Assembly (NCBI GenBank): GCA_026126215.1
Contig: JAHCJQ010000025.1
Coordinates: 1 to 36,052, forward strand
Reading direction: 5' to 3'
Origin: Alphaproteobacteria bacterium
GTDB taxonomy: Bacteria > Pseudomonadota > Alphaproteobacteria > Ferrovibrionales > Ferrovibrionaceae
Length of the DNA stretch: 36,052 nt
Below, one piece after another: positions 1 to 7,813 of this stretch. A program made the translations under genes and the position numbers. The notes beneath the pieces were generated by a model. That model saw only the letters and a program-made list of their open reading frames with translations. It did not search any database and had not been told where the DNA came from. The stretch's first letter is position 1. The number at the start of each line of letters is the position of its first letter.

Positions 1-1782
1 GCCGGGCTTGATCAGCGTTATCGCCGCGCCGCCCAGCACGACCCGTTGCCATATCGGCGCCGTGCGGAAGAGATAGCCCTGAAGGGCCGCCGCCAGGCAG
101 ACCACCCCGGTGACGGCCGTCACAACGGTCAGGCCGACCACGCTCCAGTGGCCGATCAGGAGGAGCGAGGGCGCGAAGGCGAACATGAAGGGAATGATGT
201 AGCCGGTGGCGCCCAGCTTGACCGCCGCCCATCCGGTGTCCCAGAGCCGTGCCTGCGATATGCCGCAGGCGGCATAGACCGCAAGCGCGACCGGCGGGGT
301 GATGGCGGAAAGAATGGCGAAGTAGAATACGAACAGATGGGCGGCCTCCACCACGACACCGAGCTTGACCAGGGCCGGCACCAGCAAGGCCACCTGGATG
401 ATGTAGGCCGGCGTCGTCGGCAGACCCATGCCGAGAATGATGCCCGCCACCATGGTGAGCATCAGCGCCGGAACCAGGCTGTCCTGGGCCGCCGCTATGA
501 CCACGCCGGTGAAGGTCAGGCCGAGGCCGGTCATGGCGATGACGCCGATGACGATGCCGGCACAGGCGCAGGCGGCGGCGATGCCCAGCGTGTTCCGCGC
601 ACCCGATTCGAGAGCCTCGAAAACCGCCTGCCAGGTCAGTACCGAGCGCGTGGTCTTGCGCATCAGCACAACGGGAATGACGGAAGCGATGCCCCAGAGC
701 GCGGCGAAGGGCGCGCTGTAGCCGGCGATCAGCACGCCGACGATGATGGCCAGCGGGATGAAGAGATGGCCCTTCTCCTTCATCACCTGCGGCAGGTTTG
801 GCAGGTCGCCGCGCGGCAGTCCCTGCATGCCCATGCGCTTGGCCTCGAAATGCACCGCCATGAAAACCGCGAGATAGAACAGCACCGCCGGAAGCAGGGC
901 ATAGACCGCGACCGTGAGGTAGCTGACACCAAGGAACTCAGCCATGACGAAAGCGGCAGCGCCCATGATCGGCGGCATGATCTGTCCACCGGTCGAGGCA
1001 ACGGATTCGACCGCGCCCGCGAATGACGGGCGATAGCCGATCCGCTTCATCATCGGGATGGTGAAAGTTCCGGTGGTCATCACGTTGGCGACCGCACTGC
1101 CGGAGATGGTGCCGAACAGGCCGCTGGTAATGACCGCGACCTTGGCCGGGCCGCCCGCGGTGTGCCCGGCGATGCTCATGGCGAAGTCCATGAAGAGCTG
1201 GCCGGTCCCGGTGCGCTCCACGAAGGCGCCAAACAGGATGAAGAGAATGACGTAAGTAGCGGAAACACTGAGCGGGATCCCAAAGATACCTTCAGTGGTG
1301 AGGTACATCATCTCGATGAAGGCATCGGGCCTGACATTGGCGAAGAGAAAGGCATAGGCGATGAAGACCAGTGCCGTGATCGGCAGGGCAAGTCCAATGA
1401 CGCGCCGCGTCGCCTCAAGGACGATCAGCACGAACAGCGTTCCCAGGATGAAATCGCTGGTGGTGATGTCGTCGACGAAAACGAAGCGGTCGTAGAGATA
1501 TTCGTGATTGGCCCAGAGGTAGCCGATGGTGACGCAGGAAAGCACCACCAGCGCCAGGTCAAGCAGGTTCGGGATACCGGCCTCGCGGCGCCGGACGAAG
1601 CCCGGGAATATGAGGAAGATCAGCACCAGCGCGAACAGCAGGTGCGTGCCGCGGAAGAAGAAGGCCTCCGGCGCGCCGATATAGGCGATCACCAGGTGAT
1701 AGACCGACATGGCGGCGGCGAGAAGCGAAATGCCGACTTTCAGGTACGCGCCGAACGAACGTTCAGCCGGTGCGCGGCCCAT
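1..1782 (-). CDS. TRAP transporter fused permease, TAXI type (3' end beyond window)
   Basis: This encodes the membrane part of a TAXI-family TRAP transporter, with the small (DctQ-like) and large (DctM-like) subunits fused. It drives ion-coupled uptake of an organic acid or amino acid across the inner membrane. The frame is open from the ATG at 1782 to the left edge (594 codons seen), so the C-terminus is missing, probably by only a few dozen residues. Hydrophobic segments run throughout. Family signatures are GLFGTISGSAVANV near residues 219-235, GMGLPTTPAYI near 445-457 and AITPPVALAVYAA near 490-503. A ribosome site GGAGGG lies 4 nt before the ATG. It follows its receptor gene by 79 bp on the same strand. 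The substrate cannot be read from the sequence. Confidence 0.93.
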   Translation of the reverse strand, partial: MGRAPAERSFGAYLKVGISLLAAAMSVYHLVIAYIGAPEAFFFRGTHLLFALVLIFLIFPGFVRRREAGIPNLLDLALVVLSCVTIGYLWANHEYLYDRFVFVDDITTSDFILGTLFVLIVLEATRRVIGLALPITALVFIAYAFLFANVRPDAFIEMMYLTTEGIFGIPLSVSATYVILFILFGAFVERTGTGQLFMDFAMSIAGHTAGGPAKVAVITSGLFGTISGSAVANVMTTGTFTIPMMKRIGYRPSFAGAVESVASTGGQIMPPIMGAAAFVMAEFLGVSYLTVAVYALLPAVLFYLAVFMAVHFEAKRMGMQGLPRGDLPNLPQVMKEKGHLFIPLAIIVGVLIAGYSAPFAALWGIASVIPVVLMRKTTRSVLTWQAVFEALESGARNTLGIAAACACAGIVIGVIAMTGLGLTFTGVVIAAAQDSLVPALMLTMVAGIILGMGLPTTPAYIIQVALLVPALVKLGVVVEAAHLFVFYFAILSAITPPVALAVYAACGISQARLWDTGWAAVKLGATGYIIPFMFAFAPSLLLIGHWSVVGLTVVTAVTGVVCLAAALQGYLFRTAPIWQRVVLGGAAITLIKPG

Positions 1783-1821
1783 GCGGCCCTCCGCGGCAGG
1801 ATGTTGACGCCGGATGCGGAC

Positions 1822-1854
1822 GGCGGACGGCGGAGGTTCGCTCCTCCATCCGCC
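1822..1854 (-). other. intercistronic stem-loop between TAXI receptor and permease
   Basis: GGCGGA (1822-1827) pairs with TCCGCC (1849-1854), and inside it GGAGG (1832-1836) pairs with CCTCC (1843-1847) around a 6-nt loop. It lies just after the receptor stop codon and before the permease ATG. No T-run follows, so it is more likely an mRNA-stabilising or attenuating hairpin that raises receptor over permease output than a full terminator. The function is inferred. Confidence 0.35.
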
Positions 1855-1861
1855 TTTCCGA

Positions 1862-2806
1862 TCACATCACCTTGGCTTCCTTGTAGTATTTCAGCGCGCC
1901 CGGATGGTGCGGAACGCCGACATTGGCCGCCATGTCCTGGGCTGTCAGGCCCTTCACCGCCGCAACCACCGCGCCGAGTTGGTCGACATTCTCGGCCAGC
2001 GCCTTGGTGATCCGGTAGACCTTGTCCTCCGGCAGGCTGCAGCTCGCGATCAGGTGGGTCCAGGTGCCGATGGTCTGGACGTCCTTGTCCTGCTTCGGAT
2101 AGCTGCCCGCCTTGATGATCCGCTTGTCATAGCCGGCATTGATCTTCTGCAGTTCCTTGAGCTTCTCGTCAGGGACTTCGAGCACGCGGATATCGCGCGC
2201 GCTCGCCAGGTCCATTACCGAGGAGGCCGGCACCGTCGTGATCAGGGTGAAGGCCTGGGCCTGGTTGTCCTTGAGCTGCGCCACCGAGTCGTTGTACGAG
2301 CCGTGGCTGACATTGCGCAGCTTCCCGTAGTCCAGCCCGTAGACACGCAGGACGTCGCGGGTCATCTGCTCGCCGGTATTGCCGCGCTGCTGCGTGGTCA
2401 GGCCCTTGCCGGTCATGTCGGCGACCGTTTTCACGCCGCTGTCCGCCGTGGCGACCATATGGAAATACTGGAAGTAGAGCGTCGCCACCTGGCAGACGTT
2501 GCTCTGCTTCTTGTCGAAGGGCGGCCGGCCCTCGACGCCGTCGACGGACGACACCGCGTTGCCGAAGCCGAGTTCGGCCTTGCCTTCCTGCACACCCTTG
2601 ACGTTCGAGATGCCCGCACCGGGCAGGACCTGGACCGAGGTCCCGGGCACGTTCTTCTCAATGATGTTCTGGATCGCGCCGCCCAGCGGATACCACGAGC
2701 CGCCCTGCGGACCGGTCATCAGCTTCATGGTCTGCGCCCCGGCGGGCATGGCAAACCCGCCAGCGAGGAGCGCGGCGGCAATGGCGACGTAGGACGCTGA
2801 TTTCAT
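1862..2806 (-). CDS. TAXI-family TRAP transporter solute receptor
   Basis: This is a periplasmic solute-binding receptor that delivers substrate to the fused permease downstream. The 314-aa product starts with a clear signal peptide (residues 1 to about 24, cleavage near AGA/QT). The TAXI signature MTGPQGGSWYPLGGAI follows directly and the length is normal for the family. Two adjacent ATG codons exist (2809 and 2806). The second gives better spacing (5 nt) from the GGAGG site and is chosen; the first would only add one Met. The longer open frame back to 3046 lacks signal-peptide logic and is rejected. TAXI receptors bind glutamate, other dicarboxylates or unknown ligands, and the ligand here is not predictable. 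Confidence 0.94.
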   Translation of the reverse strand: MKSASYVAIAAALLAGGFAMPAGAQTMKLMTGPQGGSWYPLGGAIQNIIEKNVPGTSVQVLPGAGISNVKGVQEGKAELGFGNAVSSVDGVEGRPPFDKKQSNVCQVATLYFQYFHMVATADSGVKTVADMTGKGLTTQQRGNTGEQMTRDVLRVYGLDYGKLRNVSHGSYNDSVAQLKDNQAQAFTLITTVPASSVMDLASARDIRVLEVPDEKLKELQKINAGYDKRIIKAGSYPKQDKDVQTIGTWTHLIASCSLPEDKVYRITKALAENVDQLGAVVAAVKGLTAQDMAANVGVPHHPGALKYYKEAKVM

Positions 2807-2845
2807 CATTTCCTCCCAATTGGTTGTGCTCTTTTTGATGGGGCC

Positions 2846-2873
2846 AGTATAGGGACGGCGCGGCCGACAGCAA
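2846..2873 (-). promoter_or_regulatory. candidate sigma-70-type promoter for the TAXI operon
   Basis: On the minus strand TTGCTG (2868-2873) and TATACT (2846-2851) are separated by 16 bp. The -10 box matches consensus at 5 of 6 positions, the -35 box only at 3 of 6. The -10 lies about 40 bp before the receptor ATG. It is one of few AT-rich spots in this stretch. Confidence 0.35.
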
Positions 2874-3046
2874 ACCGGTTCTGTCCGCCGCGGCGGACCT
2901 TCGTGAACGTGGCTGACGGTGCGCGGCCCACCATCGAGAGGCTTGCATCGTCCCGCGCGCCGGGTTATCCACCTGCGTCCCCGCCAGCGGCCCGGGCCGA
3001 AGCATCGGGATGATGCGGGGAAATCGGGAGGAACGAACCGCCACAC

Positions 3047-3061
3047 GGACTTGAAAAGTCC
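3047..3061. promoter_or_regulatory. short perfect inverted repeat upstream of typA
   Basis: GGACTT (3047-3052) and AAGTCC (3056-3061) flank a 3-nt centre, about 70 bp before the chosen typA start. It could be an operator half-site pair or a small 5'-UTR hairpin. No regulator is linked to it. Confidence 0.2.
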
Positions 3062-3121
3062 ATGTATTTCCGTGCCTTAAGTGACGTTCCCGAACCTGAA
3101 TCGCACACCCGATCCTGCTCC

Positions 3122-3126
3122 GGAGG
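3122..3126 (+). promoter_or_regulatory. ribosome binding site selecting a TTG start for typA
   Basis: GGAGG at 3122-3126 sits 5 nt before TTG at 3132. The upstream in-frame GTG at 3081 has no comparable site. Starting at the TTG gives the N-terminus [18 protein letters not shown], which begins where TypA proteins normally begin. Confidence 0.65.
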
Positions 3127-3131
3127 CCCGT

Positions 3132-4949
3132 TTGGATATCCGCAACATCGCCATCATCGCCCATGTCGATCATGGCAAGACCACCCTGGTGGACTGCCTG
3201 CTGCGCCAGAGCGGCACGTTCCGCGAGAACGAGCGAGTGGCGGAACGGGTGATGGATTCCAACGACCTCGAGCGCGAACGCGGCATCACCATTCTGGCGA
3301 AATGCACTTCGGTCATCTGGAAGGGAACCCGGATCAACATCGTCGATACGCCCGGCCATGCCGATTTCGGCGGCGAGGTCGAACGCATCCTGAGCATGGT
3401 CGACGGCGTGGTGGTGCTGGTCGATGCGGCCGAAGGACCGATGCCGCAGACCAAGTTCGTGACCTCCAAGGCGCTGCGGCTCGGCCTGCGGCCGATCGTG
3501 GTCATTAACAAGGTCGACCGGCCGGACGCCCGCGCGCACGAAGTGCACGACGAAGTCTTCGACCTGTTCGCCGCCCTTGACGCGAACGACGAACAGCTCG
3601 ATTTCCCGACCCTCTTCGCCTCTTCGAAGCAGGGCTGGGCCGCCACAGGGCTAGAGGCGGAGCGCAAGGACATGACGCCGCTGTTCGATCTCGTGCTGCG
3701 CCACGTCCCGCCGCCGGAAGCCGAGCCGGATCGGCCCTTCCGGATGCTCGTCACCACGCTGGAAGCGGACAATTTCCTCGGCCGCGTGCTTACGGGGCGC
3801 ATCCATGACGGGCGCATCCGCACCAACAGCACGATCAAGGCGATCGGCGCCGACGGCCGTACGATCGAGCAGGCCCGCGTCACCAAGCTGCTTTCCTTCC
3901 GCGGTATCGAGCGGATTCCGATCGAGGAAGCGGAAGCCGGCGATATCGTGGCCATCGCCGGCCTCAAGATCGCGACCGTCGCCGATACGCTGTGCGATCT
4001 CGCCGTCTCGGAGCCGATCGCCGCCCAGCCGATCGACCCGCCGACCCTCGCCATGACCTTCTCGGTCAATGACAGCCCGCTGGCCGGACGCGAGGGCAGC
4101 AAGCTGACCAGCCGTGTCATCCGCGACCGCCTGTTGCGCGAGGCGGAGGGCAACGTCGCCATCCGCATCCGCGAGACGGAAGGCAAGGATGCCTTCGAGG
4201 TCGCTGGCCGCGGCGAATTGCAGCTCGGCGTCCTGATCGAGACCATGCGGCGGGAGGGCTTCGAGCTTTCGATCAGCCGCCCGCGCGTCCTTTTCCAGAC
4301 CGATCCCGTCAGCGGCCAGCAGCTCGAGCCCATCGAAGAGGTGGTCATCGACGTGGACGACGAATTCTCCGGCGTTGTGGTGGAGAAGCTCTCGCAGCGC
4401 AAAGGAGAGCTTCAGGAATTGCGCCCCTCCGGCGGCAACAAGACGCGCATCGTCTTCCATGCGCCTTCGCGCGGCCTGATCGGCTATCACGGCGAGTTCC
4501 TCACCGACACGCGAGGCACCGGCGTGATGAACCGGCTGTTCCATGGCTATGCGCCGCACAAGGGAACCATACCGGGCCGGCGCAATGGCGTGCTGGTCTC
4601 CAACGCCACCGGCCAGGCGGTGGCCTATGCGCTGTGGAACCTCGAGGAGCGCGGGCCGATGCTGATCGATCCCGGCGTCGACGTCTATGTCGGCATGATC
4701 ATCGGCGAGCACACCCGCGACAACGATCTCGACGTGAACCCGCTCAAGGCCAAGCAGCTCACCAACATCCGCACCGTGATGAAGGACGAGGCGGTGCGGC
4801 TGACGCCACCGCGCCGTCTATCCCTGGAGCAGGCGATCGCCTATGTGGAGGATGACGAGCTGGTCGAGGTGACGCCGAAGTCGATCCGGCTTCGCAAACG
4901 CTTTCTCGATCCCAACGAGCGCAAGAAGCAGGCCCGCGCCGCCGGCTGA
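3132..4949 (+). CDS. typA: translational GTPase TypA/BipA
   Basis: TypA is a ribosome-binding GTPase of the EF-G/LepA class involved in stress adaptation and large-subunit assembly. With the TTG start the product is 605 aa, matching the family. It shows the G1 loop AHVDHGKTT (residues 10-18), the switch region DLERERGIT, the G3 motif DTPGH and the G4 motif NKVD, followed by EF-G-like domains. The C-terminal region carries a TypA-type [19 protein letters not shown] stretch. The start was chosen from the GGAGG site 5 nt upstream; a GTG at 3081 would add 17 residues with no ribosome site. The gene is divergent from the TAXI operon and 64 bp ahead of the carboxylase genes. Confidence 0.96.
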   Translation: MDIRNIAIIAHVDHGKTTLVDCLLRQSGTFRENERVAERVMDSNDLERERGITILAKCTSVIWKGTRINIVDTPGHADFGGEVERILSMVDGVVVLVDAAEGPMPQTKFVTSKALRLGLRPIVVINKVDRPDARAHEVHDEVFDLFAALDANDEQLDFPTLFASSKQGWAATGLEAERKDMTPLFDLVLRHVPPPEAEPDRPFRMLVTTLEADNFLGRVLTGRIHDGRIRTNSTIKAIGADGRTIEQARVTKLLSFRGIERIPIEEAEAGDIVAIAGLKIATVADTLCDLAVSEPIAAQPIDPPTLAMTFSVNDSPLAGREGSKLTSRVIRDRLLREAEGNVAIRIRETEGKDAFEVAGRGELQLGVLIETMRREGFELSISRPRVLFQTDPVSGQQLEPIEEVVIDVDDEFSGVVVEKLSQRKGELQELRPSGGNKTRIVFHAPSRGLIGYHGEFLTDTRGTGVMNRLFHGYAPHKGTIPGRRNGVLVSNATGQAVAYALWNLEERGPMLIDPGVDVYVGMIIGEHTRDNDLDVNPLKAKQLTNIRTVMKDEAVRLTPPRRLSLEQAIAYVEDDELVEVTPKSIRLRKRFLDPNERKKQARAAG

Positions 4950-5013
4950 TCCAGGCTTTGACAGGCTCCGGCCGCGTCCTTAAACAGGACGTGATCCTGC
5001 CAGGGGGAGCCCC

Positions 5014-6540
5014 ATGAGCTTCGAGGACAAGATCGCCGAGCATGCCCGCCGAACCGCCCGGGCAAAGGCGATGGGAGGCCCGGAGAAACTCGCGCGCCGC
5101 GCGGCCGAGGGCCTGCTCAACGCGCGCGAACGCCTCGCCATGCTGGCCGATCCGGGGAGCATCAGCGAAATCGGCCTCTTTGCCGTGTCCGCCCGGCCGG
5201 AAGACCGGGAACGCTCGCCCGCGGACGGCGTCGTCACCGGATATGCAAGGATCGATGGCAGGGAAGTGGCGCTCGCCGCCTCCGACCTCACCGTGCTTGG
5301 CGCCTCCTCCGCACGGATCGCCAGCCAGAAGATCGCACATCTGCGCAACAGTGCCATCCGCAACGGCATGCCGTTCCTGCTGCTCGGCGAATGCGCGGGC
5401 GCGCGCATGCCCGATGCCCAGGGTGCCGCCGGCATGGGCGGCGTCGGACTTGGCTATGGCTTCAATCGCCGGCGCGAGACGCCATGGATCACCGCCATCC
5501 TCGGCCCCTCCTTCGGCCTTTCGACATGGTTCGCCGTGCAGTCGGATTTCGTCGTCATGCGCAAGGGCGCGGCGCTCGCCGTGTCCAGTCCGAAGGTGAC
5601 TGCCGTCGCCATCTCCGAGGAGATCGATCCGGAGGAACTTGCCGGCTGGCGTTTGCAAAGCGAAGTGACCGGGCTTGTGGATCAGGTGACCGAGACGGAT
5701 GAGGAAGCACTCGCGGTGATCCGGCGGCTGCTTGCCTACCTGCCCGGCCATGCGGGGGAGCTGCCGCCGGAGGCACCGGAACGCGCACCCGCGCGACCGG
5801 CCGAGGAAATCCTTGCCCTGCTCCCGGAATCGCGCGGCAAGGTCTACGACGCGCGCAAGGTGCTCGAATGCATCTTCGATGCGGGCAGCCTGTTCCCGTT
5901 CAAGGAACGCTTCGGACGCTCGATCTTCACGGGACTGGCCCGTCTCGCCGGCCGCAGCATCGGCGTCATCGCCTGCAATCCCCTGTTCAAGGGCGGCGCG
6001 CTCGACGCCGATGCCTGCGACAAGGCGGCGAGCTTCATCGTCTTCTGCGACAGCTACAACATTCCCTTCGTGCAATTCGCCGACACGCCCGGATTCCTGA
6101 TCGGCCAGGCGGGCGAGCGCCAGCGCGTCGGCGGCAAGATCATGAACTATGTCCAGGCGCTGGAACTCGCCAGCGTGCCGAAGCTCGCCGTCATCATGCG
6201 CAAGAGCTATGGCCAGGCCTATCTCAATCTCGGTGGCGGACTGTCGGACGAGATCGCCGCCTGGTTCACCTCCGAGATCGGTTTCGTCGATCCGGCGGTC
6301 GGCGTCTCCGTGGTCCACAACCTCCGGCGCGAGCAGGATCCGGCGCGCTATGACGAACTGGCCCGGGCGATGGCGCGTGACAACTCTCCTTACGACCTGG
6401 CGGGAATATTCGCTGCACAGACCGTGATCGATCCGCGCGAGACGCGGGACTGGCTGCAGCGTATGCTCGAGGTGCACCGGCGACGCCCGGGCGGTGGCAT
6501 CGGCAGCCACCGCCTGAGCGTCTGGCCGACAACGCTTTGA
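5014..6540 (+). CDS. acyl-CoA carboxylase, carboxyltransferase (beta) subunit
   Basis: This enzyme transfers CO2 from carboxybiotin to an acyl-CoA. The 508-aa length and two-lobed crotonase-fold layout match PccB/AccD5/MccB-type proteins. Visible landmarks are GECAGARMPDAQ (about residues 127-138), the Gly-rich GGVGLGYGF stretch, and in the second lobe FADTPGFLIGQAGE and YGQAYLNLGGG. The ATG has a strong GGGGGAG site 4 nt upstream. It is followed 24 bp later by a biotin carrier protein and then an oxidoreductase, forming an operon. No biotin carboxylase subunit is in the window, so that step must be supplied from elsewhere or the complex does something different. The acyl-CoA substrate cannot be assigned. 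Two short alternative hairpins lie in the leader (4976-4999) and are too weak to call. Confidence 0.92.
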   Translation: MSFEDKIAEHARRTARAKAMGGPEKLARRAAEGLLNARERLAMLADPGSISEIGLFAVSARPEDRERSPADGVVTGYARIDGREVALAASDLTVLGASSARIASQKIAHLRNSAIRNGMPFLLLGECAGARMPDAQGAAGMGGVGLGYGFNRRRETPWITAILGPSFGLSTWFAVQSDFVVMRKGAALAVSSPKVTAVAISEEIDPEELAGWRLQSEVTGLVDQVTETDEEALAVIRRLLAYLPGHAGELPPEAPERAPARPAEEILALLPESRGKVYDARKVLECIFDAGSLFPFKERFGRSIFTGLARLAGRSIGVIACNPLFKGGALDADACDKAASFIVFCDSYNIPFVQFADTPGFLIGQAGERQRVGGKIMNYVQALELASVPKLAVIMRKSYGQAYLNLGGGLSDEIAAWFTSEIGFVDPAVGVSVVHNLRREQDPARYDELARAMARDNSPYDLAGIFAAQTVIDPRETRDWLQRMLEVHRRRPGGGIGSHRLSVWPTTL

Positions 6541-6564
6541 GGCAAGCGGAGAGGAACGGAGAAC

Positions 6565-6786
6565 GTGGCCATCATCGAGGTCAGGTCGGAAATCACCGGC
6601 AAGGTCTGGCGGCTGGACGCCAGCATGGGAGAGATGCTTGGCGAAGAGGCGCCGATCATGACGCTTGAATCCATGAAGATGGAGATTCCCGTTCTCGCCC
6701 CGGTCGCTGGCAGGCTCAAGGAACTTCTCGTCGCGGAGGGCGAGCCGGTCAAGGAAGGCCAGGTGGTCGCAAGGCTGGAAACCTGA
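6565..6786 (+). CDS. minimal biotin carboxyl carrier protein (biotinyl domain only)
   Basis: This is a 73-aa stand-alone biotinyl/lipoyl domain that carries carboxybiotin to the carboxyltransferase encoded just upstream. The biotin attachment motif ESMKME is intact, with Lys38 as the expected biotinylated residue. The sequence is one barrel (two symmetrical hammerhead halves) with no N-terminal linker as in AccB. Translation starts at GTG, with a GGAG site 5 nt before it. It resembles the carrier partners of split acyl-CoA carboxylases and of biotin-dependent decarboxylases. It could be a lipoyl domain by fold, but the Met-Lys-Met motif and the gene pair favour biotin. Confidence 0.93.
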   Translation: MAIIEVRSEITGKVWRLDASMGEMLGEEAPIMTLESMKMEIPVLAPVAGRLKELLVAEGEPVKEGQVVARLET

Positions 6787-6802
6787 GACGGCGGCTTTCC
6801 CG

Positions 6803-7801
6803 GTGAGCGCGCGGGCCATTGTGGTGCGGGAGCTCGGCCCACCCGCACGTCACCGTATCGAGCCGGTGGATGTTCCGGCGCCGGGCTCCGGCGAGGCGCG
6901 CGTGGCCATCGTGGCCGCCGGGATGAATTTTCCCGATCTCCTCATGCTCGAGGGCCGCTATCAGTATCGCCCGGAACTGCCCTTCATCCCGGGCATGGAG
7001 GCGGCAGGCACGGTGATCGGGACGGGCCCCGACGCGGGCCGATTCCGCCCCGGCGACCGGGTCATCGTGCGCATGCGCAATGGCGCTTTTGCGGAACAGG
7101 TGAACCTCCGCGAGGAGCAGCTTCTCCCGCTTCCCGTCGGGATGAGCTTCGCCGAGGGCGCGACCTTCAGTGTCGCGGCGATCACCGCCATTCATGCCCT
7201 CGCCGACCGGGGACGCCTCCAGAGGGGTGAAACGCTGCTGGTGCTCGGCGGCGCCGGCGGCGTCGGCCTGGCGGCGGTGGAGTTCGGCGCGCGTCTCGGC
7301 GCACAGGTCATCGCCGCCTGCGCCGGTCCGGAGAAAGCTGCGATCGCACGGGCGCGCGGCGCGCATCATGTGGTCGATCACCCGCGGGAGGATCTGCGCG
7401 AGCGGGTCCTCGAACTGACCGGGGGCCGGGGCGCGGACGTGATCTACGACCCGGTCGGAGGTGCTGGCTTCGACGCTTCGATGCGCTGCATCGGCTGGGG
7501 CGGGCGGCTGCTGGTCATAGGTTTCGCGACCGGGACCATTCCACGCCTCAAGGCCAACCTCGCGCTTCTGAAGGGCTGTTCGGTCATCGGCGTGCGCGCC
7601 GGCGAGAGCGCCCGGCGCGATCCCGAACTCGGCCGGCGAAACCTGCGGCGCGCCTTCGAGATCGCGGCGGAGGGCGGATTGCGGCCCAACATTTCGCACC
7701 GCGTGCCCTTCCACGAGTTTCCGGAAGCCTATCGCATCCTGGCGGAACGCCGGGCGATCGGCCGGGTCGCCCTGCTCATGGGGGAAGACGACCGACCCTG
7801 A
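6803..7801 (+). CDS. NADPH:quinone oxidoreductase-like MDR-family enzyme
   Basis: This is a zinc-independent medium-chain dehydrogenase/reductase (332 aa) of the quinone oxidoreductase / enoyl reductase class. The GroES-like N-domain has the IPGMEAAGTV motif, and the Rossmann domain has LGGAGGVGLAAVEF (about residues 148-161). The catalytic zinc cysteines of alcohol dehydrogenases are absent. The GTG start lies 16 bp after the biotin carrier stop, so it is in the carboxylase operon. That makes an enoyl-CoA or quinone reductase acting in the same acyl-CoA pathway plausible, but the substrate is unknown. It is convergent with the coiled-coil gene, with only 12 bp between stops and no terminator seen. 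Confidence 0.88.
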   Translation: MSARAIVVRELGPPARHRIEPVDVPAPGSGEARVAIVAAGMNFPDLLMLEGRYQYRPELPFIPGMEAAGTVIGTGPDAGRFRPGDRVIVRMRNGAFAEQVNLREEQLLPLPVGMSFAEGATFSVAAITAIHALADRGRLQRGETLLVLGGAGGVGLAAVEFGARLGAQVIAACAGPEKAAIARARGAHHVVDHPREDLRERVLELTGGRGADVIYDPVGGAGFDASMRCIGWGGRLLVIGFATGTIPRLKANLALLKGCSVIGVRAGESARRDPELGRRNLRRAFEIAAEGGLRPNISHRVPFHEFPEAYRILAERRAIGRVALLMGEDDRP

Positions 7802-7813
7802 CCTCCGCCGAAC

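Larger units (their letters stand above)
2807..3131. other. divergent intergenic region, TAXI receptor / typA
   Basis: These 325 bases have no supported gene. They hold the promoters for the leftward TAXI operon and rightward typA, a candidate promoter at 2846-2873 (minus), a short perfect hairpin at 3047-3061 and the typA ribosome site at 3122-3126. Open frames crossing it are antisense or upstream extensions without ribosome sites. Confidence 0.6.

Noticed and set aside
46..2010. Plus-strand frames of 326 and 282 aa at the left edge
   Set aside because: They are opposite the TRAP permease and receptor genes, which have clear family motifs.
4976..4999. Two alternative 5-bp hairpins before the carboxyltransferase gene, as a possible attenuator or typA terminator
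   Set aside because: The stems are too short and no T-run or leader peptide accompanies them.
4759..6819. 686-aa open frame on the minus strand across the carboxylase genes
   Set aside because: It is antisense to three clearly homologous genes, has a low-complexity His/Arg/Asp-rich composition and no recognisable domain; typical of GC-rich shadow frames.
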